From: a bacterium
GTDB taxonomy: Bacteria; Oederibacteriota; Muellerivitia; Muellerivitales; Muellerivitaceae
Length of the DNA stretch: 11,576 nt
Assembly (NCBI GenBank): GCA_025980505.1
Contig: JAICXI010000016.1
Coordinates: 1 to 11,576, forward strand
Direction of reading: 5' to 3'
Shown one piece after another: positions 1 to 7,413 of this stretch. The stretch's first letter is position 1. Every line of letters starts with the position of its first letter. A program made the position numbers and the translations under genes. The notes below the pieces were generated by a model, which saw nothing but the letters and a program-made list of their open reading frames with translations, was not told the origin of the DNA and did not search any database.

Positions 1-1311
1 CCAGCCCCATCCGGACCAGGCCTTTTCTTGACCGGACTTCGAAAAAAGGGCCGCCGTCAGGAGTGTCAACAACGCCAGGCCCGACAGCGGCACCTCGAAG
101 GCCCGGCTCAGGATCAGTTTTCCCAGGAGGTTGTCGCCGGCCAGGTAGCCGTTGGCTTGCAGGAAGAAAAGCATCGAAAGCAGCCCGGCCAAAAACACGG
201 CCGCCTTCACCGGGGCCGGGAGGGATTTTTGCCTTGGGGTGACCGCCAACCAAGCGAAGAGGCCGAATATCGAATAAAAAACCCAGATCCGAAAGCCCGT
301 GTAAGTGTAGGTCCCGAACCCCATCGCCAAACCCCATAGGATGAAACGGCCCGGGGAGGGACGGCGAACCACGCGGAAAAGGGTCCATAACAGGAAGGCC
401 ACGGCCAAGGGCAAACTGATCAGACGCATGCCGTTGATACACTTGACGATTAATGGAATGCTGATGGCGCCTAATGCCGCGGCAATGAGGCCGGTTCGCC
501 TGGACTTGAGCTCTTTCCCCAGGAAATAAAGGAAGAGAACGGTGCCGGCGTCGATCAAGGTGCAAGTCAGCCGCTGGACAAAGATCATGGTGGCGTCCGG
601 AAGGATCCACCAGATCAGGCTCATGAAATAAGAGAAAAAAGGCTCCCTTTTTCCGATCGGGAAAAGGAAATAAAAGTCGTGGAAGGTGGCCATGTTCAAC
701 GGATCGACGACTTCGACCGACCAGTCATCCCAGTAACAGCCCCCTGGAGTTTCGGACCGATACATGCGGATGCAAAATGCCGCAATTAAAACGGCGCTTA
801 AAAGGGTGCCCGCGAGGAAAGGGTTCAAGTCAGCCTGGTTTTTTTTCGTCGGAAGATAGCGGAGCGCAAACGAAACGACAATCAAGGATAAAAACCATAA
901 CCAGGTGGCCCGATCCAAGGGCATGGAGGTTTTTCCGAATACGTAGGAAAAATTGGGAAAACTCAACAAGGAGATGCATCCCAAGACCCAAAAGGAGAGG
1001 ATGAGGAACCAGGAAACCCTTTCCCTCATTTTGCCGGCTCCATTGCTTTCATCATTGAAAAGCACGGAGAAACAAAAAATCAAAACGGCCGCCACGGTAA
1101 AACTAACGCCTTCCCGTACGGATTGTTGGCGGAAAAAGTACGTACCGGTTATGAGAAGGAAGAGGAAATAAAAATAAACCCAAAACTGATTTTGAGGAGA
1201 AGGCCTAAGGGGCGAAGGGGCATTGTCCTGCGTGATTTTGGCCTTCGCGCCGCGGGGAATTGCTTTTTCAAGGCGGGGTTTTTGAGTGGCTTTGGACTTC
1301 TTGCGAGCCAT
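1..1311 (-). CDS. GT-C type membrane glycosyltransferase, partial (C-terminal end missing)
   Basis: The first 437 codons read open from an ATG at 1311 down to the left edge, so the C-terminus lies outside the window. The protein starts with a very basic tail (residues 1-27, many Lys/Arg), then has hydrophobic segments at about 43-60, 70-85, 99-118, 136-150 and 165-182 and more further on. The loop after the fifth segment carries a Trp-Asp-Asp motif (Asp195-Asp196), where GT-C enzymes keep their catalytic acidic pair. It is clearly paralogous to the next gene (1590-4052): both have LSFPNF, an ETP..(Y/W)DD loop, REPFF.Y, RRTGL and GFG.YTY in the same order. By family it should use a polyprenyl-phosphate sugar at the outer face of the inner membrane; sugar and acceptor cannot be read. 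An AAAGAG stretch six bases upstream of the ATG is a modest ribosome binding site. Whether it has a PA14-like tail like its neighbours cannot be seen. Confidence 0.85.
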   Translation of the reverse strand, partial: MARKKSKATQKPRLEKAIPRGAKAKITQDNAPSPLRPSPQNQFWVYFYFLFLLITGTYFFRQQSVREGVSFTVAAVLIFCFSVLFNDESNGAGKMRERVSWFLILSFWVLGCISLLSFPNFSYVFGKTSMPLDRATWLWFLSLIVVSFALRYLPTKKNQADLNPFLAGTLLSAVLIAAFCIRMYRSETPGGCYWDDWSVEVVDPLNMATFHDFYFLFPIGKREPFFSYFMSLIWWILPDATMIFVQRLTCTLIDAGTVLFLYFLGKELKSRRTGLIAAALGAISIPLIVKCINGMRLISLPLAVAFLLWTLFRVVRRPSPGRFILWGLAMGFGTYTYTGFRIWVFYSIFGLFAWLAVTPRQKSLPAPVKAAVFLAGLLSMLFFLQANGYLAGDNLLGKLILSRAFEVPLSGLALLTLLTAALFSKSGQEKAWSGWGW

Positions 1312-1472
1312 GTTTTCTCTTTCAGAACCGCGTTCCTGGGATCAAGGACGGCATAATTGAACCAATAAATAGTCTTCTCCGGTGGCTGACATCAGCGGCC
1401 AAGGCGCCAAGGGACGGGAAAAGCGAAGACATCATATCGCATCAAGAAAGCCCCATCGACACTAAAATGAAA

Positions 1473-1487
1473 GCGGGTTTTCCCGCG
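1473..1487 (-). terminator. Possible second intrinsic terminator
   Basis: On the minus strand, GCGGG-AAAA-CCCGC makes a perfect 5-bp G+C stem with a tetraloop, followed by TTTCATTTT, an interrupted T-rich tail. It lies about 105 bases past the stop of the 820-residue gene and before the next minus-strand gene, so it could back up the terminator at 1581-1604. The tail is imperfect, hence moderate confidence. Confidence 0.45.
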
Positions 1488-1580
1488 AGTAGGGGGATTA
1501 AGACCGGCTGGGGGAGGTCCTGCGCCCTTGTTCGGCTGGTTTTAAAGCTGAAAAGGAACGCCTGGGTCGGGCCGATTTCC

Positions 1581-1604
1581 AAAAACCCCTTATTCTCCCA
1601 GGGG
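1581..1604 (-). terminator. Rho-independent terminator overlapping the stop codon of the 820-aa gene
   Basis: Read on the minus strand: a CCCCT/AGGGG 5-bp stem, a 9-base loop and then five T. The TAA stop of the upstream gene (1590-1592) lies across the loop and 3' arm, so the hairpin is partly coding. The shape is that of an intrinsic terminator. It would limit read-through from the 820-residue gene into the truncated paralog to its left. Confidence 0.6.
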
Positions 1605-4052
1605 TCTTTCGGGGCCCACGGGAGGCAGGATGGTGATCCTCGGAAACTGAGGGCCGTGTTGGAAATAGGTCGTGTAAGTTATGCGGTGGGCCCCGGCGGT
1701 TAAATGAAGGGTTGCCCGCGGGGGAGTGAGGCGGCCGTCTCCGGGGATGAAGCGGATGATCTCCTTGCCGTCGACCGCCAGGCCGATCCAGTCGGATGGC
1801 GAGACCGACGCGAAGGTGTAATTCCCTTCCACCGGGGCTTGGAACTCGCCGTCGGCCTTTCCCGACATCCAAACATTGAGCTTGGCAGGGAAAGGGGCGT
1901 TAAGCGCCCGGACACGGTCGTCCCACCAAACCAATCCATGCCCCACCCCATAATCCTGCCAGTAAAAACGCCGGCGCCAGTAATCGTGCGGCACCCGGAC
2001 GATATAAAACAATTTTCCCGGCTTCTCTGAAAGTGCATTGAAGGGAATTTGAACTCGTTTGAGGAACTGGGCGCGATCGGGGTTCCAATTGGGGACCACG
2101 GTGACGGGGGCCGAAGGGAAATCGGCTTTCAAACGGTTTTCCAAGTTTTGGTCGTAACCCCAAAAAAGGAGCACGATATCTTTTGCCGTTTCGCCCTTTT
2201 CCAGATAAAGGGGGTTGGGGTCCTCCAACGCCCAAACTTCCTTTTGATCGCATAGCATGGTGAGGGCCGGCGATTCAAACTGGGGATAGTGCGGAGCGAT
2301 GATCAAGTGGTGGGACCGCCAGTCCTTCTCGATTTGTTGGAAGATGGTCGCGTCGTTGCTCTTGTGAGCCATCCACTGGTTCCAAACCTGCCAGTTGCTC
2401 CAATAAGCGCTCCAGACCCAAAGCGCCCCCAGTACAAGAAGGGCTCCTTGGCGAAGCCGAGGGTCGGCGGTGGCCCGGGTGAAAAGCCTCCAGGAGTAAT
2501 CCATGCCCCAACCGGCCATGAGGAAAAGGGGGCCGACCACGGCCAGGGCCCGCGCCGAGTGGGCGTGGTTGGAAAGGATGAAAGGAAGTGTCCCCAGGGC
2601 CAGCATCGACAGGGTGAGGAGTTTCTTCCAGCCGGGCTTGGCCGCGAAGAAAGCCAACCCGACGATCATTGCCAGTTCGGGGAAGTAATCGAAAAAGGAA
2701 CCGACCCACGTGGGGTAGGTTCCGGTGTCCCAGGAACTTTGTCCGAACATCATGGCGAAGAAGAAGTAAATGTTATTGCCAACGAGCTTGAGCGCTTCCG
2801 AGAGGGTGGCAAGTTTTCCGTTGGCGTTCAGGACCGAGGTGTCGCTGACATGGCTGGCATAAAGAGGGTGGAACAAGAAAGGCGAGCAAAATAAGAAGGC
2901 AATGACCGCGAGTGTCGACCAGCCAAAGGCGGCCCGGCGGAGGGGATCTTTCTTCATGGCCATTCCGGTTTTAATGTAAGCCGCTAAAATTATCCCGCCC
3001 GCGGTTAAGGCCACCGGGGTTCGGTTCAAAAAAGAAACCCAAATATAACTGGGGCTTAAAACGTTGTTTTTGGATAAAAAGAGGAAAGCCCAGGAGCCCA
3101 TCACCCCGATCAGGAGGGTCCAAGTAGGGACGTCTTTCCCTTTTTGACGGAATTCGTAAAGAATCCAAAGCCATAAGATCCCGATCAAATAAGGCGTCCA
3201 TAGCCGGGCCGGAACGTAGGTATAAGCCCCGAAACCAAGCGCGATTCCAAGGTAAACAAATCTCCGAAAGGAAGGTTTGTTCAGTAGCCGGAAGAGGAAA
3301 ACCATCATCCACACAGTGGATAACTCACAGGTATTGGCCCCGTATCCGAAATAACAGTACACCATGAAAGGCTTGGAAACGGCGTAGAAGGACATAAGAA
3401 ACAATCCGGTTCGGCGGCCGCTGACGGTTCGGCCCAAAAGATAAAGGCCCCAGCAAGTGCCCATGTCCACCAAGGTCGAACTGAGGCGGTTGATGAAAAC
3501 CCCGTCGGCCTTGGGCATCAAGAGCCAGAGAATCGCGTTTAAATAGGGGAAAAAAGGTTCCCGCTGGCCCCAAGGGAACAGGAGGGGGTGGTTTCCAAGG
3601 TCCAGAATTCCCCTGACATCCCCCGTTACGACCAAGTCGTCATACCAAAAAGTGGCTTCCGGAGTCTCGGGGTGGCAAAAGCGGGTATAGAAGGTCAGGC
3701 CGAAAAGGAACATAAAAAGAACCGACGCCCAGTTTTTGGAAATTTCACCGGGTGTGGCTGGCTCCGGAAGAAGGCGGAAGGCCGCTGCCAGCAGGACGAA
3801 ACCCACCAAAGCCAGCCATTTTAGGAAAAGGAGATTGGGTAAGAAGCCCCCCGGGATTTGAAACTGGAAATTGGGGAAAGACAACACGCCGGCCGCCGCC
3901 AGTAAGGAACCACCGATCAAAAGCAAAAGGCCTTTAGGCTTGGCGGGAATGAATGCGGTTGGAGAAGGAGCTTGGCGTTTTAATTTTTGAATCTTTCCAA
4001 CCCGGCGGTTCGTCTTCCGCGGCTTGGTTGCGCCTTTTTTTCTAAAAGCCAT
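1590..4052 (-). CDS. GT-C type membrane glycosyltransferase with C-terminal PA14-like domain (820 aa)
   Basis: A large polytopic membrane protein of the PMT/ArnT-like GT-C class. Residues 1-30 are a basic cytoplasmic tail. About ten or more hydrophobic segments run from residue 41 to 550. A first-loop Tyr-Asp-Asp (Asp138-Asp139) sits where the family has its catalytic acidic motif, most often Asp-Glu. A HAHSARALAVVGP segment (496-508) matches the position of AAHANRMMGTTP in the 912-residue neighbour. After the last helix, residues 575-690 look like a soluble mixed domain. Residues about 690-812 look PA14-like: DWIGLAVDGKEII resembles the PA14 core strand, followed by a GAHRITYTTY strand. The likely role is transfer of a lipid-linked sugar on the periplasmic side, with the tail binding glycan; donor and acceptor are unknown. 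The ATG at 4052 has GGAG seven bases upstream. Paralogous to the truncated gene at 1-1311. Confidence 0.85.
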   Translation of the reverse strand: MAFRKKGATKPRKTNRRVGKIQKLKRQAPSPTAFIPAKPKGLLLLIGGSLLAAAGVLSFPNFQFQIPGGFLPNLLFLKWLALVGFVLLAAAFRLLPEPATPGEISKNWASVLFMFLFGLTFYTRFCHPETPEATFWYDDLVVTGDVRGILDLGNHPLLFPWGQREPFFPYLNAILWLLMPKADGVFINRLSSTLVDMGTCWGLYLLGRTVSGRRTGLFLMSFYAVSKPFMVYCYFGYGANTCELSTVWMMVFLFRLLNKPSFRRFVYLGIALGFGAYTYVPARLWTPYLIGILWLWILYEFRQKGKDVPTWTLLIGVMGSWAFLFLSKNNVLSPSYIWVSFLNRTPVALTAGGIILAAYIKTGMAMKKDPLRRAAFGWSTLAVIAFLFCSPFLFHPLYASHVSDTSVLNANGKLATLSEALKLVGNNIYFFFAMMFGQSSWDTGTYPTWVGSFFDYFPELAMIVGLAFFAAKPGWKKLLTLSMLALGTLPFILSNHAHSARALAVVGPLFLMAGWGMDYSWRLFTRATADPRLRQGALLVLGALWVWSAYWSNWQVWNQWMAHKSNDATIFQQIEKDWRSHHLIIAPHYPQFESPALTMLCDQKEVWALEDPNPLYLEKGETAKDIVLLFWGYDQNLENRLKADFPSAPVTVVPNWNPDRAQFLKRVQIPFNALSEKPGKLFYIVRVPHDYWRRRFYWQDYGVGHGLVWWDDRVRALNAPFPAKLNVWMSGKADGEFQAPVEGNYTFASVSPSDWIGLAVDGKEIIRFIPGDGRLTPPRATLHLTAGAHRITYTTYFQHGPQFPRITILPPVGPERPLGE

Positions 4053-4104
4053 TGTCGCTCCGCTTAAAGCAATATTAATAAAACCATTTTAGGGGCTGCT
4101 TTTT

Positions 4105-4135
4105 ACGGTCGATTCGATCCATGGAATTGGACCGT
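4105..4135. repeat. Interrupted inverted repeat upstream of the 820-aa gene
   Basis: The arms ACGGTC (4105-4110) and GACCGT (4130-4135) pair perfectly, and inside them ATTC (4112-4115) pairs with GAAT (4124-4127), giving ten base pairs around an 8-base loop. It lies 53 bases before the ATG of the minus-strand gene starting at 4052. It is not followed by T on either strand, so it is not an intrinsic terminator. It could be an operator or a leader hairpin; no protein or ligand can be assigned. The rest of the 4053-4321 spacer shows no gene. Confidence 0.4.
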
Positions 4136-4321
4136 CATTGGAACGTTTGACGGGTCCTGAATAATTGCGAGGCCATAATATGGGCCGGCTTGAAAAAGGT
4201 CAATGAAATGACAAAGTTCAAAAAGGAAAGAAGGCCTGATTTCAAGGCTCGGACTTTTGATTTTGGAATCCATGGCCGTCCTATCGCCTGCGACCGGGAT
4301 TTCCCGGGCGCTTCCGACAAA

Positions 4322-7060
4322 TTATTGGATCTCCCCGAAGGCGCCGTTGGGGATCACTTCCGCAACGGTACTGCCGGGCTTGACCCAAAGGAGGGAAAAG
4401 CTGGAGAACCAGTTGGAGGTCCGGGAGTAGTAAATGTCCAGGGCGTGGGGCCCCTTTGTCAGGTAAACCGTGGCGTTCCCGTTGGCGGCCAGGAGAATCA
4501 CCTGCTTACGGTCGATATCCATCCCGGCTTGGTCCGGCGTTTGTTCCAAAAAGCGGTAGGTCCCCGCCTTGGGGGCGTCCAGGATCCCGGCCCAATGGAT
4601 GGAGCCCACGGTAACGGGCGGGAAGTCGTTGCCGTTCACGTAATTGATCACCGGGTCCCATTGGACCAGCGAAGGTTGGCCTTTCCAGTTATTGGCGTCG
4701 TAAAAGGAAGCCAGCAGGCCCCGGTTGGGGGAAAGAGTGGTGAAATGGCCGGCGTCCAGCAGCAGGAGCCGGTCGCCCTGGAAGGTGGCGGACAAGGCCA
4801 AGGTCGGCTGGGCGGGAGCGTCCAACACCAACTTGACCGAGTGGAATCCCTTCACCAGGTGCAGGACGGCCTTGGGGATAACCCGGCGTCCGCCAATCCA
4901 CCATGAAAGGACGCCGTTGGTTTTGGCGCTGAAGCGGTAGTCCGAAGTCTGGTCGATGAAAAGCGACCCGCTGAAAACGCCGTGGTAGGGGCCGGGCGGG
5001 AGTGCGGAAGGAAAGCCGGCAACCTGTTGGGGCGCCGCCGATCCGGATAATTCGGCCTTCAAGCCGCGCGCCGCATCCACGATGGAAGCGGGAACGGAAT
5101 AAAAGGAAACCACGGTTTCGCCGTTCGGCCCCTTGATGTCCTCTTCCTTTCCGCCGGGATAAACGGATTTCATCTCGTCCAATACGCCATCTTTGCCCTT
5201 CTCGAAGGCGTAAAAAAGGCCACGGCCGGGAGGCACGGAAGAGGGGAGTATGGCCTCGGGAAACCTCAAGGGGTGGGTGTGGTTTTGCTCGAAATAGCCC
5301 AGGAAGAGGATGGTGTAGTGGTTGAAGTAACGGGGGGAAATATAGTACTCATAAGCGTCGCCGTTCTCGTTGATGAACTTGCCGACGCTGGTCTCGGGGG
5401 TCGCAAACTCGGCCCAAGAGGCGAAGTTGTTGGCCTGAAGGTCGAAGTAAACGTGGAAATTCTGGACCGCCATGAAATAAAGCGGGACGGCCAGCAGCAG
5501 GACCAGGACGATTTCCCCCGCTTGCCCGAAAAGCGCCCGGATCCTTCCCCAAAGGGCCGCGATGGGGACGGCGGCCAGGAAGCAAATGAAGGGGGTGGTC
5601 CCCATCATCCGGTTGGCGTGGGCGGCGTCGGTGGAAAGCAGGCAGGGGAGGGACATGATGAAAAACCCCAGCAAGGCGTAGAAATACTTGCGCCGGTAGG
5701 CGTAACGAAGGGCGTAAAAGACTCCCAGGACGAACAAGACCCCGGTGACGTCGTCCAACATGCGGTGGTCCTGCAAATTATGCCGCGGATTCGGGTCGCC
5801 GCGCCGGTTGAACATGAGGGCCGTGGCCACCGTGTTGGTCACCAGGGGTTGGAGGGAGTGGTCCTGCTGGACCTTGGCGATCATGGAAATCGAGGCTTCG
5901 CGGGGCCCGAAGGATTTCCACTGCCACATCAAGGACAGCAAGGGGGCGGCCCAAAGGAGGAAAAGCAGTGCCGCGATGCCGATGCCGGCCAGGTTGGCCT
6001 TGAATTTCCTGAAGTCGGCAACCCACTCGTAGGCCAGGTAAAGGATGATCAGGAGGGGGAATATCTTATAGGACTGATAGGTGTAAAGGCCCGCCCCCAG
6101 GCAAAACCCGCCGGCCGCCAGGGCCCATCGTTTCTGGTTTTGGTATCCGTAGAGGAAAAGGGAAATGGCGGCGAACATGAAGACCGGCATGGTCTCGGTG
6201 CGCATCGAGTTCCGGGTGAAATTGACGTTCCAGCGCATGACGCTCAGGATGAATAGCCCCACCAAGGCCACGCGGGGGCCCGCCCACTGGCGGTAGGTCC
6301 AATAAATGAAGGGAAGGGAAGCCACTCCCATGAAGACCGAGAAGAGGGTGAAATGGACGGCCGTGGGGCTGAGGACCTTGAACCAAAGGGCGAGAAGGTA
6401 AATGAAAAGGGAGGGGTGCTGGTGCGGTTCGGGCAGGTAGAAGAAGTGGTAGCCTTCGTGGATCACCTTGAGGGCCAGGTAGCCGGCGAATCCCTCGTCG
6501 ATGAAAATCCCGGCCGGGATATCGGCGATATGGTAGAGGCGGTAAAAGAGCGCCACCGCCATCACGAGGCCGAAGGCGGTCCATTCCACCTTGGGCGAAA
6601 GGGGGAGGCGCTGGAGCCCTTCCTTCTTCCAAGGCCAGAGGCCCGCGATCAAGAGGACGACGGCCGCCAGGTAAAACCAAAGTCCCCGCCAAAGGGTGGC
6701 ATCGCCCCCCTCGGGATGGATCCATTGGCTTTGTCCCAGGACACTCAAGACCAAGGCCGCCACCACGGCGGCGACGGCGGCCGCCCCTTTCCAGGGGATC
6801 CTTTTAAAGGAGAAGGACTTGAAGGAGAGGGGCCCGGGTTTCAAGGACCAGCCGCTTAAGAAGGCCGCCCCGACCAGGACGGCGGCGAGGGAAAGGGCCA
6901 TGCCCGCCAGGTGGGACCCGCGCAGGAAGAGGAATTGACCGGCAATGAGGGCGAGGACCGGGATGAAATATTTAAAGTAGCCGGCGACGGCCGGGGAGGA
7001 GGAGCGCCCGGCCTTTTTCGGCTTCGTCGACAACCGTTTATTCGTCCGACCCTTGGCCAT
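4322..7060 (-). CDS. GT-C type membrane glycosyltransferase with two C-terminal PA14-like modules (912 aa)
   Basis: A polytopic membrane protein of the PMT_2/glycosyltransferase-39 type. Residues 1-20 are a basic cytoplasmic tail; hydrophobic segments run from about 29 to 535. The first long loop holds IADIPAGIFIDEGF, with Asp188-Glu189 as the canonical catalytic acidic pair of the class. RWNVNFTRNSMRTE (276-289) sits near the second conserved loop, and AAHANRMMGTTP (479-490) is a conserved-looking late loop. The extracytoplasmic part (about 540-912) seems to contain two PA14-like modules. One is at about 690-765. The other, fuller, is at about 779-895: GLLASFYDANNWKG, SIHWAGILDAP, then GPHALDIYY. 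It should transfer sugars from a polyprenyl-linked donor; the substrate is unknown. GAGGGGG five bases before the ATG at 7060 is a strong ribosome binding site. It is more distant from the other two GT-C genes than they are from each other. Confidence 0.87.
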   Translation of the reverse strand: MAKGRTNKRLSTKPKKAGRSSSPAVAGYFKYFIPVLALIAGQFLFLRGSHLAGMALSLAAVLVGAAFLSGWSLKPGPLSFKSFSFKRIPWKGAAAVAAVVAALVLSVLGQSQWIHPEGGDATLWRGLWFYLAAVVLLIAGLWPWKKEGLQRLPLSPKVEWTAFGLVMAVALFYRLYHIADIPAGIFIDEGFAGYLALKVIHEGYHFFYLPEPHQHPSLFIYLLALWFKVLSPTAVHFTLFSVFMGVASLPFIYWTYRQWAGPRVALVGLFILSVMRWNVNFTRNSMRTETMPVFMFAAISLFLYGYQNQKRWALAAGGFCLGAGLYTYQSYKIFPLLIILYLAYEWVADFRKFKANLAGIGIAALLFLLWAAPLLSLMWQWKSFGPREASISMIAKVQQDHSLQPLVTNTVATALMFNRRGDPNPRHNLQDHRMLDDVTGVLFVLGVFYALRYAYRRKYFYALLGFFIMSLPCLLSTDAAHANRMMGTTPFICFLAAVPIAALWGRIRALFGQAGEIVLVLLLAVPLYFMAVQNFHVYFDLQANNFASWAEFATPETSVGKFINENGDAYEYYISPRYFNHYTILFLGYFEQNHTHPLRFPEAILPSSVPPGRGLFYAFEKGKDGVLDEMKSVYPGGKEEDIKGPNGETVVSFYSVPASIVDAARGLKAELSGSAAPQQVAGFPSALPPGPYHGVFSGSLFIDQTSDYRFSAKTNGVLSWWIGGRRVIPKAVLHLVKGFHSVKLVLDAPAQPTLALSATFQGDRLLLLDAGHFTTLSPNRGLLASFYDANNWKGQPSLVQWDPVINYVNGNDFPPVTVGSIHWAGILDAPKAGTYRFLEQTPDQAGMDIDRKQVILLAANGNATVYLTKGPHALDIYYSRTSNWFSSFSLLWVKPGSTVAEVIPNGAFGEIQ

Positions 7061-7090
7061 AAAGCCCCCTCTATAAATGATGGACCCTTC

Positions 7091-7112
7091 ACAACGCGGG
7101 TTGGCGCGTTGT
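7091..7112. repeat. Perfect 8-bp inverted repeat in the leader of the 912-aa gene
   Basis: ACAACGCG (7091-7098) and CGCGTTGT (7105-7112) are exact reverse complements around a 6-base loop. If transcription of the minus-strand gene starts near 7148, this folds in the mRNA leader about 30 bases before its ATG (7060). It might shield or stabilise the leader, or be a DNA-binding site. No poly-T follows on the minus strand, so termination is unlikely. Confidence 0.5.
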
Positions 7113-7154
7113 TTACCGGTCTTGGCGGTTTCCGCAACGAATTAAAGCGTTTCA

Positions 7155-7183
7155 AAGGTATTTCAACCAAGCGGTGGTGTCAA
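7155..7183 (-). promoter_or_regulatory. Candidate sigma-70 promoter for the 912-aa glycosyltransferase gene
   Basis: On the minus strand TTGACA (7183-7178) is a perfect -35 box, followed after exactly 17 bases by TACCTT (7160-7155), a weak -10 matching three of six consensus positions. Transcription would start near 7148, giving a leader of almost 90 bases. The -35 falls inside the inverted repeat at 7170-7201, a layout that suits a repressor or activator site. This rests on motif match only. Confidence 0.45.
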
Positions 7184-7201
7184 TTTGGAAATTTCACCGC
7201 T
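7170..7201. repeat. Inverted repeat overlapping the candidate -35 box
   Basis: AGCGGTG (7170-7176) and CACCGCT (7195-7201) form a perfect 7-bp dyad. Inside it AATTT (7182-7186) and AAATT (7189-7193) form a second dyad, offset by two bases. The span covers the candidate -35 of the minus-strand promoter, so an operator is the simplest reading. A hairpin in a transcript running through is also possible. Confidence 0.45.
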
Positions 7202-7330
7202 CCGGGTCGCTGTTCCAGGTCTTTGCGGGCCGATCTAGCCCCTTTTACAGGTCTTTTCGATAAGGTCCCACTGGGGTATGGACAATGAGGCTTTTTTTTT
7301 TGATGCAAGGCAATTTCGGGCTTAATTTTG

Positions 7331-7360
7331 TTGAAAATTTAATGGAATATTGTTTATTAG
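7331..7360 (+). promoter_or_regulatory. Candidate promoter for the secretion block
   Basis: TTGAAA (7331-7336, five of six matches to the -35 consensus) is followed after 18 bases by TATTAG (7355-7360, four of six to the -10), within an A+T-rich stretch. The start point would be near 7367, about 47 bases before the GTG of the propeller gene. Because A+T-rich DNA gives such matches by chance, confidence is low. Confidence 0.35.
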
Positions 7361-7413
7361 GACCGTCCATTATTCAGCCTGTAAGAATTCAATAAACATT
7401 TAGGTTATTCATT

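Larger units (their letters stand above)
7061..7413. other. Divergent intergenic region between the glycosyltransferase and secretion blocks
   Basis: These 353 bases separate the starts of two divergent genes and must hold the promoters of both blocks. No convincing gene is seen here. The half next to the plus-strand gene (7291-7413) is strikingly A+T rich and includes a run of ten T (7292-7301). The half next to the minus-strand gene has two inverted repeats and a good promoter candidate, listed separately. Confidence 0.7.

Noticed and set aside
2289..2894. 201-codon plus-strand frame inside the 820-aa gene
   Set aside because: Antisense shadow with no recognisable motif and no credible ribosome binding site.
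4264..4290. CCGGG-ATTT-CCCGG palindrome after the 912-aa gene
   Set aside because: Short stem, no T tail on either strand; insufficient to call a terminator or operator.
4190..4321. Terminator for the 912-aa gene (GCCT/AGGC stem with pyrimidine-rich tail, near 4220-4250)
   Set aside because: Only four base pairs and the tail is interrupted; too weak to annotate.
5273..6256. Long open frame of 327 codons on the plus strand inside the 912-aa gene
   Set aside because: Antisense to a clearly recognisable membrane protein, composition rich in Gly/Glu/Asp/Val as expected from the complement of hydrophobic coding DNA, no domain seen.
7184..7199. A 16-base word shared exactly with 3735-3750 (inside the 820-aa gene)
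   Set aside because: Flanks do not align, one copy encodes ordinary protein, and one such match in a window this size is not compelling.
7292..7301. Run of ten T as a terminator or phase-variable tract
   Set aside because: The sequence just before it forms only a poor stem, and it is not placed in a promoter spacer or coding sequence that would make length change meaningful.
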